Positions 8,881 through 17,260 of a stretch of 25,644 nt of DNA are shown here, in pieces (the first letter of the stretch is position 1; each line of letters opens with the position of its first letter). The notes beneath the pieces were generated by a model, which was not told where the DNA came from, searched no databases, and saw only the letters and a program-made list of their open reading frames with translations. The position numbers and the translations under genes were made by a program. Location: the NCBI GenBank assembly GCA_003427395.1, contig BFEA01000576.1, forward strand, positions 866,592-892,235, written 5' to 3'. Source of the stretch: Chara braunii (Eukaryota; Streptophyta; Charophyceae; Charales; Characeae).

Positions 8881-10110
8881 ATGCCAGAGTCACAGAGAAG
8901 CAACATGGGTGGTGGCGGCAAGAAGTGTTCGTATATAGGGGGTGAAACGGCGACTAGTCCCAGGACAAAAAATAACGACGAACAGTCATGCAGAGAGGTC
9001 GCAAGCGAACCGTTGTTGCCACTGAGCAGTGAGAGGTCGGTGAAGAGGTGAAAGAAAATGTTGAATGACCCTTGGTACACGGAAATGTACGATATGATGA
9101 CGGAGAGTGAAGTAAAGTCTCCCCAACTGATGGTTGAAGAGTCATCCAGCATTAGGGGAAAGGCGAAATTTGGGGATATGTCCAGAAAGAGGGAAGAGAA
9201 GACAGTCATTAATGATGAGGATGAATTATTCCCCTTCACGTGAAAATCAATGAGACATGCCATCCCCATAACAAAATCCGACGTTGCACGATTGGCCGAC
9301 AATGAATGGCTGAACGACAACACTATCGACATTTTTTTGCAGTCTGTGTATGAAGAACACTCGCCATCCCGGGGCAGCCTCACAGTCCATGTGTGTACAA
9401 CTTTCTGGCACCCCCAGATCATTGGTAATCAAAAATTGCATTTGACGAAAAGCGGATGAGAAGACGCGATCAAGAACAGACCACGGAAGTTGCATCGACT
9501 AAGCAATGAATTGTGACGCACGACAACTACTGTAATACCTGTGAATCATGGCAAACATTGGGTTTTGCTTCTGTTGTTGAATGTGAGAAACTTCTTGGCA
9601 GTCAATGAGAACAACAATGTCGGCGAACCTCCTATTGTCATCGTTGTTGACTCCTTCAAAGGGAAGAAACGAGAGGAATGGAAGGCCTTGCGAACATTTA
9701 TGTGGCACGAGTACCTCTACGAGGCATCCAACGCGAAGGTGTTGACTCCGGAAAAGGTTGAAACGTCCTTGGTGACATGAAGAGATCTACTAGGATGTAA
9801 ACTATTGCACGCGGAATGCCCGCAGTATAACAATTTCACGGACTGTGGTGTTTATGTATGTTGCATCAGTGCTAGAGTAATACAATTTCTAGCAGGAACC
9901 GCGCCAACGGATGTAAGAGCTAAGGACATACTGGAAGTTGTTAATAGAACAGAGGTGAACGAAAAAACCGTTCACCAATTTCGTCAGTCCATGGTGGATC
10001 GGCTAGCGCGCTGTGCTGCAGTTGCAAAAGGTCACGACACAGTCGCGGCCTCGCACATAACGAGAACGTTAAGAGACCTCATAAATAGAAGACATAGCAG
10101 TACTTCGTAA
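8881..10110 (+). pseudogene. Gene C: Ulp1-like (C48) cysteine protease, frame broken by five TGA codons
   Basis: Proteins of this family cleave SUMO or related ubiquitin-like tags. ATG 8881 follows stops in the same frame (TGA 8845, TAA 8863). From there to TAA 10108 the frame is continuous for 409 codons except for TGA at 9049, 9241, 9457, 9514 and 9778. The catalytic set is complete: WLND substrate-loop motif (about residue 143), His in KHW (codon 9556), Asp in VVDS (9649), Gln in CPQYNNF (9823) and Cys in TDCGVYVC (9844), in the order typical of Ulp1. The N-terminal 130 residues are charged and unrecognised. All five stops fit CGA (Arg) to TGA. No indels are present, unlike genes A and D. 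It probably belongs to the same transposon as gene B. Recoding of TGA is a less likely reading. Confidence 0.8.
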
Positions 10111-10156
10111 GACATGAATTGTCGTTCCAAGTGTAAAAGGAAAGTGTCGATGGAAA

Positions 10157-10227
10157 GTTCACTACTGCGTGCAATTTTAACACAAAGACCGATCGCTTGT
10201 CCAGTTGATTGGCACGCAGTAGCCAAC
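10157..10227. repeat. Stem-loop element, copy 4
   Basis: GTTCACTACTGCGTGC (from 10157) pairs with GGCACGCAGTAGCCAAC (to 10227), with the same two-base mismatch as copy 3. TTCA arm left, TTGG arm right. It starts 47 bp after the gene C stop. Confidence 0.9.
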
Positions 10228-10242
10228 CTTCTCACAAAGACA

Positions 10243-10405
10243 GTCAGGGAGGTAACTTCCTTGGATCTTCATGGTGATGATCTTTATTTTATTTGTTTTT
10301 TCCATTTAATGACTATGCGAATTCATGCCACCTGACAATACAGATACAGAACGAGCAAAGAGGTTGGTGACTTACATGACGTCGCAGTATCAATAATAAG
10401 ATAAT

Positions 10406-10487
<82 letters not shown>

Positions 10488-10658
10488 GTCGGGGAGGTAA
10501 CTTCCAAGGATTTGTTGGTGATGATCTTTATTTTTATTTATTTTTTTTCCTTTCAATGACTATGTGAATTCGTGTCGCCTGACAATACAGATAGACTCCA
10601 AGAACGAGCAAAGAGGTTGGTGACTTACATGACGTCGAAGTATCAGTAATAAGACAAT

Positions 10659-10720
<62 letters not shown>

Positions 10721-10740
10721 AGTATCAATGATAAGAAAAT

Positions 10741-10745
<5 letters not shown>
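10243..10745. repeat. Tandem repeat, about 245-bp unit ending in (CT)n
   Basis: Unit 1 (about 10243-10486) and unit 2 (about 10487-10718) share GGGAGGTAACTTCC, GATGATCTTTATTTT, CCTGACAATACAGATA and GAGGTTGGTGACTTACATGA (the last followed by CGTCG), and end in (CT)n. A third partial copy (10719-10745) holds only AAGTATCAATGATAAGA and its (CT)n. Copies may be missing in the adjacent assembly gap. Non-coding. Confidence 0.85.
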
Positions 10746-10774
<29 letters not shown>

Positions 10775-10809
10775 NNNNNNNNNNNNNNNNNNNNNNNNNN
10801 NNNNNNNNN
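10775..10809. other. Assembly gap (35 N) inside (CT)n
   Basis: Unresolved bases within a CT microsatellite that spans 10742-10868. True length is unknown, and frames across it are meaningless. Confidence 0.99.
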
Positions 10810-10875
<66 letters not shown>

Positions 10876-10973
10876 CGGCCAATTCGGGGGTCAGGGGTGT
10901 ATGATCCGACCCACGACATAGCTGACGCAGTTGTTGTTGTATCTAATTTGATGTATGTGGTGAAAAAAGGGTC

Positions 10974-12830
10974 ATGGATCCAAGGTCAAAATATGAGGAT
11001 CTGTGCAGGTCTTTGAAGGTCGTGGAAAAGAACGATAAGGGGAGGAAAAAATGCAAGGCTGATAAGAAAAAGGACAGGAGAGAGCATCGCAGAAGCGGAT
11101 GCGAAAAAACCAAAACGAAGCGGACGCACGGCCGTAGAAACGGACCACTTGTTTCTCTTCCATCACGGCACAAACAGATTTCGAAGCTGAAAGAACGCAA
11201 TGAAACACCCCCAGCAACTCCCGTCGGGAGTAACCGAGCGAGCGGCATCGAAAATCGTCCACCAAAAGCGTCAGAGAAGAGGTCGCGAGAAGAGAGAACA
11301 CCGAAGCAAGATCACAGGACGAAGAAGAGAATCACATACAAAAAAGGACAAAATTGTGGAGATGATCGATCTCAGAGGCTCGGACGATTTGCACAGCGCG
11401 GTCCGAGAGGAAGCAGAAGATGAAGACGAGCAGTCCATATCAGAAAAGACAGACGGAGAGGAAGACGAGGCAATGAGCGACGAGGGAAGTGACAGTGAAA
11501 CTTCCAGTGAAGATTCTCATGATGCTGCCGAGGCCGATGGCGAGAAAGAGAGGAGCAGCGACGACACAACGCAAGATGAGGACGACGAAGAAGCAGATGA
11601 AGACGGGAGGGGTGCGGAGGAGAGAGAGATTTCACCATCTCTGGAAAGAACGCGATGCACAAGCGAACGATTGCAGAACAAGGAGAGAGACGCATGCGAC
11701 ACGCCCCCGAATGACAGACAACTAGTGAGGAAGGAAAACGAAATTCAAGAAGGTGAGCAAAGTGTGCTAGAGTTGCTCCCCTTGCAGATAGTCGCAGTCA
11801 TAAGGGCGGAATATGCTGGCATATCCATGACGCGAGGAAGTTATTGTGCTTTGTTCACTGAATTGTCGATTTTCACAGGTACGAAATTGAATGCGATATT
11901 TGGAGTTTTTAATATCATTTTTGCATTCGGATGTGTGTCTTCCAGCAAATGGCATAAATTTGCAAAGAAAACCACACGCGACCGGAGGAGGACATAGACA
12001 AGCCGACCAACAAAACGGCGTTTTCACAAAGAAAATGAGGGACAAACTGTTTCGTTCAGTCGCAAAAGTCTTTGCGTTTTCTGCAGCAAAGGACGCAACA
12101 CTATACCCAACAGAGGACGAATTTTTCACGGCGCTGCAAACAACAGCAAAACTATTAGGGGAGAATGCGGAGGAAGGACTGCGATCACACGTAGCGGAGA
12201 GCGGGATTCGAGCGGTGATAGGGGAGTGCAACAGAATGATGACAACAGTGCGTGGAGAGATAACATGGCAACTGAAGCATTGGTTTTGGGCAGAAAAATG
12301 TATTTCACTTATGCGATCGCAGTAAACGGATCACCAGCTCCCTACTCGCAACAAGATGCGAGCAGAAATGAAGGACGACAAAACATGGAGACGGAGTGGC
12401 AACGATCCTTGGGGCGCACCAGCTCACAAAGGTTTTCCATATGAGAAGGGACGGCACGAACCTTGGCGTGACGCTGCAGCAACTGGCTTTTGCAGAAATG
12501 GTTCTGCAATGTGAAATCGGGCAGACAGCAAAGACCAGTAGAGCGGCCGACCAGATACAAAAATTGACATGTATAAAGCACGACATCGCATCATCTGTCC
12601 GCAATCGCGACACAGTCATGAGCTTTTCGATCTTCAAGTTGGACCGCGCTCCATCTGTTTCTGAGAAGGTCGTTGCCTTATTTCGAGTTGGCCTGCCCTA
12701 TGTCTACAGGAGCGGGCCACATAACATAAAGATAACAGATGACGATTTCGACTTGGAGTTCATTGCACCACCTCGTGAGAGAGGCAGAGACGGGGAGAGG
12801 GATAGAGAAAGTCTATGTGTCAGACCTTGA
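10974..12830 (+). pseudogene. Gene D: decayed two-exon ORF for an unrecognised basic/acidic protein
   Basis: Family not recognised. ATG 10974 opens a Lys/Arg-rich N-terminus. At an A6 run (11340-11345) the frame shifts by one into an Asp/Glu/Ser-rich stretch (about 11390-11640). A 67-bp GT-AG intron (11879-11945) then joins this frame to the next one without loss, giving LSIFT-A-NGINLQRK. Exon 2 encodes a helical domain, TKKMRDKLFRSVAKVF to IRAVIGECNRMMTTVRG (about 12028-12262). After about 12300 the frame is disturbed again: a stop in this frame at 12323, and TGA 12369 in the frame that resumes as ATILGAHQLTKVF and runs to TGA 12828. The last codons read through GA-rich DNA. Basic and acidic tracts suggest a nuclear or chromatin-associated protein, but this is speculation. 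It is co-oriented with genes A-C and bracketed by stem-loops, so it may be another accessory gene. Confidence 0.45.
11879..11945 (+). other. Predicted intron of gene D
   Basis: Donor CACAG-GTACGA and acceptor TCTTCCAG-CAAATGG. Removing 67 bp joins two different open frames with no stop at the junction, which is unlikely by chance. It also shows that the sequence is eukaryotic. Confidence 0.65.
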
Positions 12831-13282
12831 ACAGTGGGTGGGGGAGGGGAGGGGAACACATTTGTGTGAATCACAAGGTTCATAACGAAATATGCCACCA
12901 AGAGTTGCATGAGATCATTGTCATTGCATGCTTGAGAGAGAGAGAAAAAAAAAAAACGGAGATGATGACTGTGAATCACGGTTCGACAATCACTGTACAA
13001 CATATGCTCTCTTATTTATGAAACAACATTGTACAATCTCTTGTAATGCTCATCATTGTTTAATTCAAGAGTGAGCGACTATGTAATGTGTAATACCATG
13101 ATGTATGAAGACATCACAGTTTGCAGAGGAAAACAGGAGACCAATGAGAAGACAAGGATCGTTGCAACCCATGACTTGCCTCAGTGACTGTAAATACAAC
13201 TACCCACACTAAAAACATGACAAGTTGTGGTTGACAAACATCACCCACAGCCTGCAAATGTTATTGGTTGTCGTCAATGTAA
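12831..13282. other. Intergenic region after gene D
   Basis: AT-rich, no gene recognised. A GA-rich/A-rich patch lies near 12930-12957. Nothing else stands out. Confidence 0.5.
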
Positions 13283-13354
13283 GGTTGGTTAGTGCGTGTC
13301 ACTCGCTCTCTCGGCATGACATGCTGGCGAATTTGTGTCACGTAGTAGTGAACC
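13283..13354. repeat. Stem-loop element, copy 5
   Basis: GGTTGGTTAGTGCGTGTCAC (left arm) and GTGTCACGTAGTAGTGAACC (right arm, ending 13354). TTGG arm left, TTCA arm right, so it is inverted relative to copies 3 and 4. Its loop (CATGACATGCTGGCGA) is shared with copy 6. Confidence 0.85.
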
Positions 13355-13380
13355 GTGCTCGTAGCAGGGCAACTCAGCGT

Positions 13381-13410
13381 ATGATTGAGGCTACTACTTG
13401 CCTCAATCAT
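13381..13410. repeat. 11-bp perfect hairpin
   Basis: ATGATTGAGGC (13381-13391) and GCCTCAATCAT (13400-13410) with an 8-nt loop, between stem-loop 5 and the inverted-repeat arm. Confidence 0.75.
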
Positions 13411-13417
13411 ATGATTG

Positions 13418-13567
13418 AACAGCCATTTCGTCAAAACGGACATATTATATTTTTTGAACGAAATCAAAACTGACTTTTTCTGCCAAAATCCGGTCGGAAT
13501 TTTTTGATCCTGGGGGTCCGGCGTTCCCAAAATGCCGGACCCCTCTGGTCTATGGTTGAGACCAGAT
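13418..13567 (+). repeat. Inverted-repeat element IR, left arm
   Basis: This 150-bp segment is repeated in reverse complement at 16811-16959 with about eight differences by eye, nearly all transitions. It contains a 10-bp hairpin GGGGTCCGGC (13513-13522/13534-13543) and a 7-bp hairpin CTGGTCT/AGACCAG, then a 40-base T run (13572-13611) and a 3-N gap. It lies directly upstream of the host exon. Confidence 0.85.
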
Positions 13568-13568
13568 A

Positions 13569-13611
<43 letters not shown>

Positions 13612-13614
13612 NNN
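13612..13614. other. Assembly gap (3 N)
   Basis: Unresolved bases at the end of a 40-base T run. The join here may be unreliable. Confidence 0.95.
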
Positions 13615-13630
13615 ATTTGTATAATTATTT

Positions 13631-13633
13631 TTG

Positions 13634-13682
<49 letters not shown>
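13631..13682. repeat. (CA)n then (GA)n microsatellite
   Basis: Compound dinucleotide repeat in the presumed 5' region of the TMEM19-like gene. Confidence 0.9.
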
Positions 13683-13685
<3 letters not shown>

Positions 13686-13735
13686 ATTTGTGTAATCGTT
13701 TTTGATAGTCTTCAGCTTTGGTAGGATTAGAGCAG

Positions 13736-13917
13736 ATGGCGACAATGGTCAATATGACAGCGTCTTCTCAAAGAGTAGGAGCGGTGCTGTGGTGCATCTC
13801 CTCCATTTCATTTGCGGCGATCGTAGTGAGGAGAGGACTGCGCGCCAAATCTCTGTCGAAGTCAGGGGCGATCGCAGCTTTCTTCGTTGGTACTATCACC
13901 ATGCTTTGTGGCGTAAG
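13736..13917 (+). CDS. First exon of a TMEM19/PGR-like (DUF92) membrane protein, partial gene
   Basis: From ATG 13736 (context GCAGATGGCG) the frame encodes two hydrophobic segments, VGAVLWCISSISFAAIVV and GAIAAFFVGTITMLCG, around RRGLRAKSLSKSGA. The pattern R-(K)-KSLS-x-SGAxAxFxVG is the N-terminal signature of the TMEM19/DUF92 family, multi-pass membrane proteins that include plant PGR and the related VTE6 phytyl-phosphate kinase. The exon probably ends at AAG-GTACAT (13917/13918). GTAAGG at 13913 or GTGAGG at 13929 are alternative donors. Beyond this the frame becomes Ser/Pro/Leu-rich translated pyrimidine tract and is not coding. I found no second exon, so the first intron would be longer than the window allows. 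Unlike its neighbours it shows no decay, which supports a functional host gene. Confidence 0.6.
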
Positions 13918-14310
13918 GTACATTTTCTGTGAGGTCGCTCTGGGCCTCTCTGCTTCTCCGACCTTTGCTCCCCCTTTTCCTTCTTCCTCCTTCTCCCTCC
14001 TCCTCCCTCCTTTTCCTCCGTTTTTCTGCTTCTCCTTCCTCGACTCTCCTCCCTGCTCATCCTCCCTCTGCATCCTTTCTCCTCCCTTCGCATTCTTTCT
14101 CCCCCTCCTCATTCTTTCTCCTCCCTCCGCATCCTTGCTCCTTCCTCCTGGTCCAGTTCTCTTGCCCTTCTCCCCTTCTCATTCTATCTCCCCCTCCTCA
14201 TTCTTTCTCCTCCCTCATCTTTGCTCCTTCCTCCTGTTTTCTTGCCCTTCCCTCTTCGTCTCCTCTCTCTTCTCCTCCTTCCTTCCCCCTCCTTTTCTTG
14301 CCCTGACTAA
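13918..14310. other. Pyrimidine-rich presumed intron start
   Basis: TTCTCCTCCCTC-type degenerate repeats. The long open frames across it are low-complexity artefacts. Confidence 0.6.
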
Positions 14311-14700
14311 TTACTTGAGCAATCAGTCGATCAGTCAATCAATCAATCAGTCAATCAGTTTATTAATCTATCAATCAATCAAACATTTGACGAGCAATCA
14401 ATCATCTAATTAGTGGAACTTTCAATTATGCAATCAAATTAATTGATCGGTCTATCGCTTGCTAACCGATGGATCGGTAAAGCGGTGGATCGGTAAAGCG
14501 ATCAACAAGCCATCGGCCGGTCGATCCAATTCAATGACTCCCTGAAGATCAATTCACTGATGATTTTATGCATCATTGAAGGTGTCGATCAATCGATCAA
14601 TCAACCAACCAATCCACGTCGGGTACAGTCCTAATTAATCAACGAATGTGCGGCGTGCAACAAGATAGCGAGGTAATCAATCAACCAACCAATCCATCTT
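14310..14700. repeat. Degenerate (AATC)n/(TCAA)n tract
   Basis: CAATCAATCAGTCAATC-like repeats, with a duplicated GGATCGGTAAAGCG near 14470 and 14488 and a duplicated CAATCAACCAACCAATCCA near 14598 and 14678. Non-coding. Confidence 0.8.
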
Positions 14701-14889
14701 TGGTTGCTGCATTGCGCCAGTGATTGCCGAGTTCACCGCGTTCCCTTCTTTCGTGATGTTTGTGCATTTCCCATTGATCAGGAGAGCTGTCTCCTTTCCA
14801 CCATCCCCCACACCCACACCCACACCCACGCCACCCGCCCCCGCCTCTTTACCTCGCCCTCTCCTCACCGTCTGTTTTTTCGCGCGTTC

Positions 14890-15930
14890 CGTTAGAGCAT
14901 GTTAGCGATCTGCGTGCGCACTTTTTATGGAACAGGAGTGTCGTCTTCTCTCATCCTGGTCCTTCATTCCTTTCTACTCTCTTTCACCTTCTTCGTTGTC
15001 AAATTTCCTATCTCCGCTTTATACCTTGCTCTCTCTCTCTCTCTCTCTCCCTCTCTCTCTCCCTCTCTCTCTCTCCCTGTCTCTCCCGCTCGCCTGTCCC
15101 TCTTTCCCTCCCTCTCCCTCTCTCTCTTTCTCTCCCTCTCTCTCTCTCTCTCCAGCTCGCTTCCTGTCCCTCTCTCCCTCCCTCTCTCTCTCTCTCTCCT
15201 TGTCGATTGGACCCAGAGTATTGCCCTTTTCTTCCTGCCTCTTCACTTCGTTCTCCTCTCGCTTTGATCATCTCCCTTGGCATGTCTCCCTCCCTTTGTC
15301 CCTCTCCCTGTCTCCTTGTCTCCCTGTCTCCCTGTCTCCCTGTCTCCCTCCTTTGCGCTCCTTCTCTTTTCCCGGTCTCTCTCTGCCTAGTACTCGTGTC
15401 TATCTTTAGAGTCGTATCATCTCTTCCTCTTTGCTTCTCTGTGCGCCGCTCAATCGACGTCTAGCGGTGTTATCTACCTCGATTTACCCCCTTTCTGCCT
15501 GTCTCTCGCCCATCTCTGCCGTTCGTACTCTCCCTTTCCTTTTCCATTTCTCGTCATCGTTCCCGGGTTCATTCCTTTCCATCTCTCTGGTCTTGTCCTC
15601 TCTGCCGTCTCAGCCGTCTCTGCCTCTTTTCGTCTCTGCTTTCCCCCTTCCTCTCTCTCTCTCTCTCTCTCTCTCGCCCATATTTGTTCTCCCTTTCGCC
15701 ATCGTCGCCTCTCTCTATCTGCGCGTCCCTTTGGCTCCCCCCCCCCCAACTTTCCCTCCCTTTCCCCTTCCCCCTTCCCCCTTCCCCGTCTTTCCCGCTC
15801 CCCCTCTTCCCCCCTTTCCCCGTCACCCACTCTTCCGGACTCTCATCTCTTTTATCCAGCGACCGGTTATTTGTTTTGTCGTATGTGATGCTATTGTTTA
15901 CTCTCACCAATTGAACGATTAGTTGGCAAC
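14890..15930. repeat. Long (CT)n and CCTTTCC-type polypyrimidine block
   Basis: About 1 kb of CT-rich sequence with local (CT)n at about 15027-15200 and 15653-15675 and CCCTGTCTC repeats near 15308-15350. Open frames are Leu/Ser/Pro or Arg/Glu/Gly runs and are not genes. Confidence 0.8.
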
Positions 15931-15963
15931 GATCGTCGCACACCCTGATACAATTACTGCCGT

Positions 15964-16071
15964 GTCCCTGGTTTTACCTTCTTTTACCATAGGCGTCAAG
16001 TAAGTAACGCGTGAAATTTTTGTGAAAGAAGGATGCTAACCTCGTCCCTGGTTTTACCTTCTTTTGCCATA
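15964..16071. repeat. 28-bp direct repeat at 80-bp spacing
   Basis: GTCCCTGGTTTTACCTTCTT followed by TT-A/G-CCATA occurs at 15964-15991 and 16044-16071, identical except one base. No function is apparent. Confidence 0.8.
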
Positions 16072-16454
16072 ATAACCCTGCTTCCAAGGTCGTTCGCGCT
16101 TTGGCTTTAACAAAAAGCCTCATCTTACATTAATTGACAAAAAGAGCAACCATGATCGCCGATTTTCGTCTGCCTGGACCTGTGGAAGCGTGTGGGTGTC
16201 CAAGTGTGCGCCTGTCTCCGATGTTGTGCATGTGAGCTGTACCCCCTCTTCTCCTGTGAAATTTAACTCGTTACCATAGCGCCCTGGCTCTGCAAGTCAA
16301 TATCCGTCCCATCCACGAACAATACTCCGGTGTGCTTTGTTTCATCTGGCATAGCATGGGGGCATGTGTATGCACAGGTCTGATGTGTGATGTGCTTGTA
16401 TACCTGTGCATGTGTGTGAGCGGGTGTTTGCATGGAGTGTGTCGGTGTCTCTCA

Positions 16455-16490
16455 GCGCGCGCGTGTGTGTGTGTGTGTGTGTGTGTATGT
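16455..16490. repeat. (GT)n microsatellite
   Basis: GCGCGC followed by a GT repeat. Confidence 0.9.
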
Positions 16491-16495
16491 TTGTG

Positions 16496-16620
16496 TGAAG
16501 CGTGGCTATATTTCGATGTGGTGTGTGTCTTTGTGGTGAATGTATGGGACCTTCAGGCGGAAGATCGAACCCTTACCCCCCTTCCCACCGCACGCACACA
16601 CACACACACACACACAGAGC

Positions 16621-16652
<32 letters not shown>

Positions 16653-16732
16653 GAAGCGTGTGTATATTTGGATGTGATGTGTCTTTGTGGTGTGGCGAAA
16701 GATCGAACCCCCCCCCCCCCCCCCCCCCCCCC
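16496..16732. repeat. Diverged duplication, about 157-bp spacing, ending in a C25 run
   Basis: GAAGCGTGGCTATATTTCGA (16497) recurs as GAAGCGTGTGTATATTTGGA (16653). Both are followed by TCTTTGTGGTG and later AAGATCGAACCC. (CA)n and (GA)n tracts lie between; the second copy ends in 25 C (16708-16732). Confidence 0.75.
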
Positions 16733-16766
16733 ACTCCTCTTTTCTCTCTTTTTTTTTTTTGGGGCC

Positions 16767-16810
<44 letters not shown>

Positions 16811-16811
<1 letters not shown>

Positions 16812-16959
16812 CTGGTCTCAACCATAGACCAAGGGGGTCCGGCGTTTTGGGAACGCCGGACCCCCAAGAGCAAAAAATTCTGACCGGATTTTGGCAAAAA
16901 AAATCAGTTTTGATTTCGTTCAAAAAATATAATATGTCCGTTTTGACGAAATGGCTGTT
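16811..16959 (-). repeat. Inverted-repeat element IR, right arm
   Basis: Reverse complement of 13418-13567. Here the GC-rich hairpin is a perfect 14 bp, GGGGGTCCGGCGTT (16833-16846) with 16852-16865, loop TTGGG. A 40-base T run (16769-16808) sits at its outer end. Because the element is inverted but the T run is not, the tract is not a consistent poly(A) tail. Confidence 0.85.
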
Positions 16960-17022
16960 ATTGGTTAGTGCGTCCATCCGTGGAATGAAATACGGTCATC
17001 CATTCGATGAGGAAAAAAAAAA

Positions 17023-17094
17023 GGTTGCCTACTATGTGTCACTCTTTCTCTCGGACTGACATGCTGGCGAAATAGTGTCACGCAGTAGTGAACC
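17023..17094. repeat. Stem-loop element, copy 6
   Basis: GGTTGCCTACTATGTGTCA (left) and TGTCACGCAGTAGTGAACC (right). Same orientation and related loop as copy 5. Preceded by an A-rich run. Confidence 0.85.
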
Positions 17095-17188
17095 CTGCTT
17101 GTACCAAGACAGCTCAGCAAATGATAGAGGCTACCACATGCGTCCATCCGTAGAATGAAATACCGCAATCCAGAAGACTCAAAAGAAA

Positions 17189-17260
17189 GGTTGGTTACTG
17201 CGTGCCACTCTCTCTCGCAGACTGTCATGTTGGAGAAACTGTGTCACGCAGTAGTAAACC
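17189..17260. repeat. Stem-loop element, copy 7
   Basis: GGTTGGTTACTGCGTGCCA (left) and TGTCACGCAGTAGTAAACC (right). Same orientation as copies 5 and 6; the loop begins with a short CT run. Confidence 0.85.

Larger units (their letters stand above)
2694..10110 (+). mobile_element. Large Plavaka-like DNA transposon, boundaries unresolved
   Basis: Genes A, B and C are co-oriented. B carries transposase motifs of the Plavaka group (placed in the CMC/KDZ-like DNA transposons) and C a Ulp1/C48 protease, a gene type repeatedly captured by plant and fungal DNA transposons. I could not find long terminal inverted repeats or a target-site duplication. The ends given are simply the outer gene edges, and gene D may belong as well. 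The element is decayed: every gene has at least one internal stop. Confidence 0.5.

Noticed and set aside
8881-10110. Genome-wide reassignment of TGA to an amino acid
   Set aside because: Genes A and D end in TGA, and TAG and TAA also interrupt neighbouring ORFs; decay explains all of them together.
13918-14413. Ser/Pro/Leu-rich continuation of the TMEM19-like frame
   Set aside because: It begins after good splice donors and is translated pyrimidine tract, unlike any TMEM19 homologue.
2475-17260. CRISPR array or other spaced direct repeats
   Set aside because: The repeated units are kilobases apart, occur in both orientations, and the window is eukaryotic.
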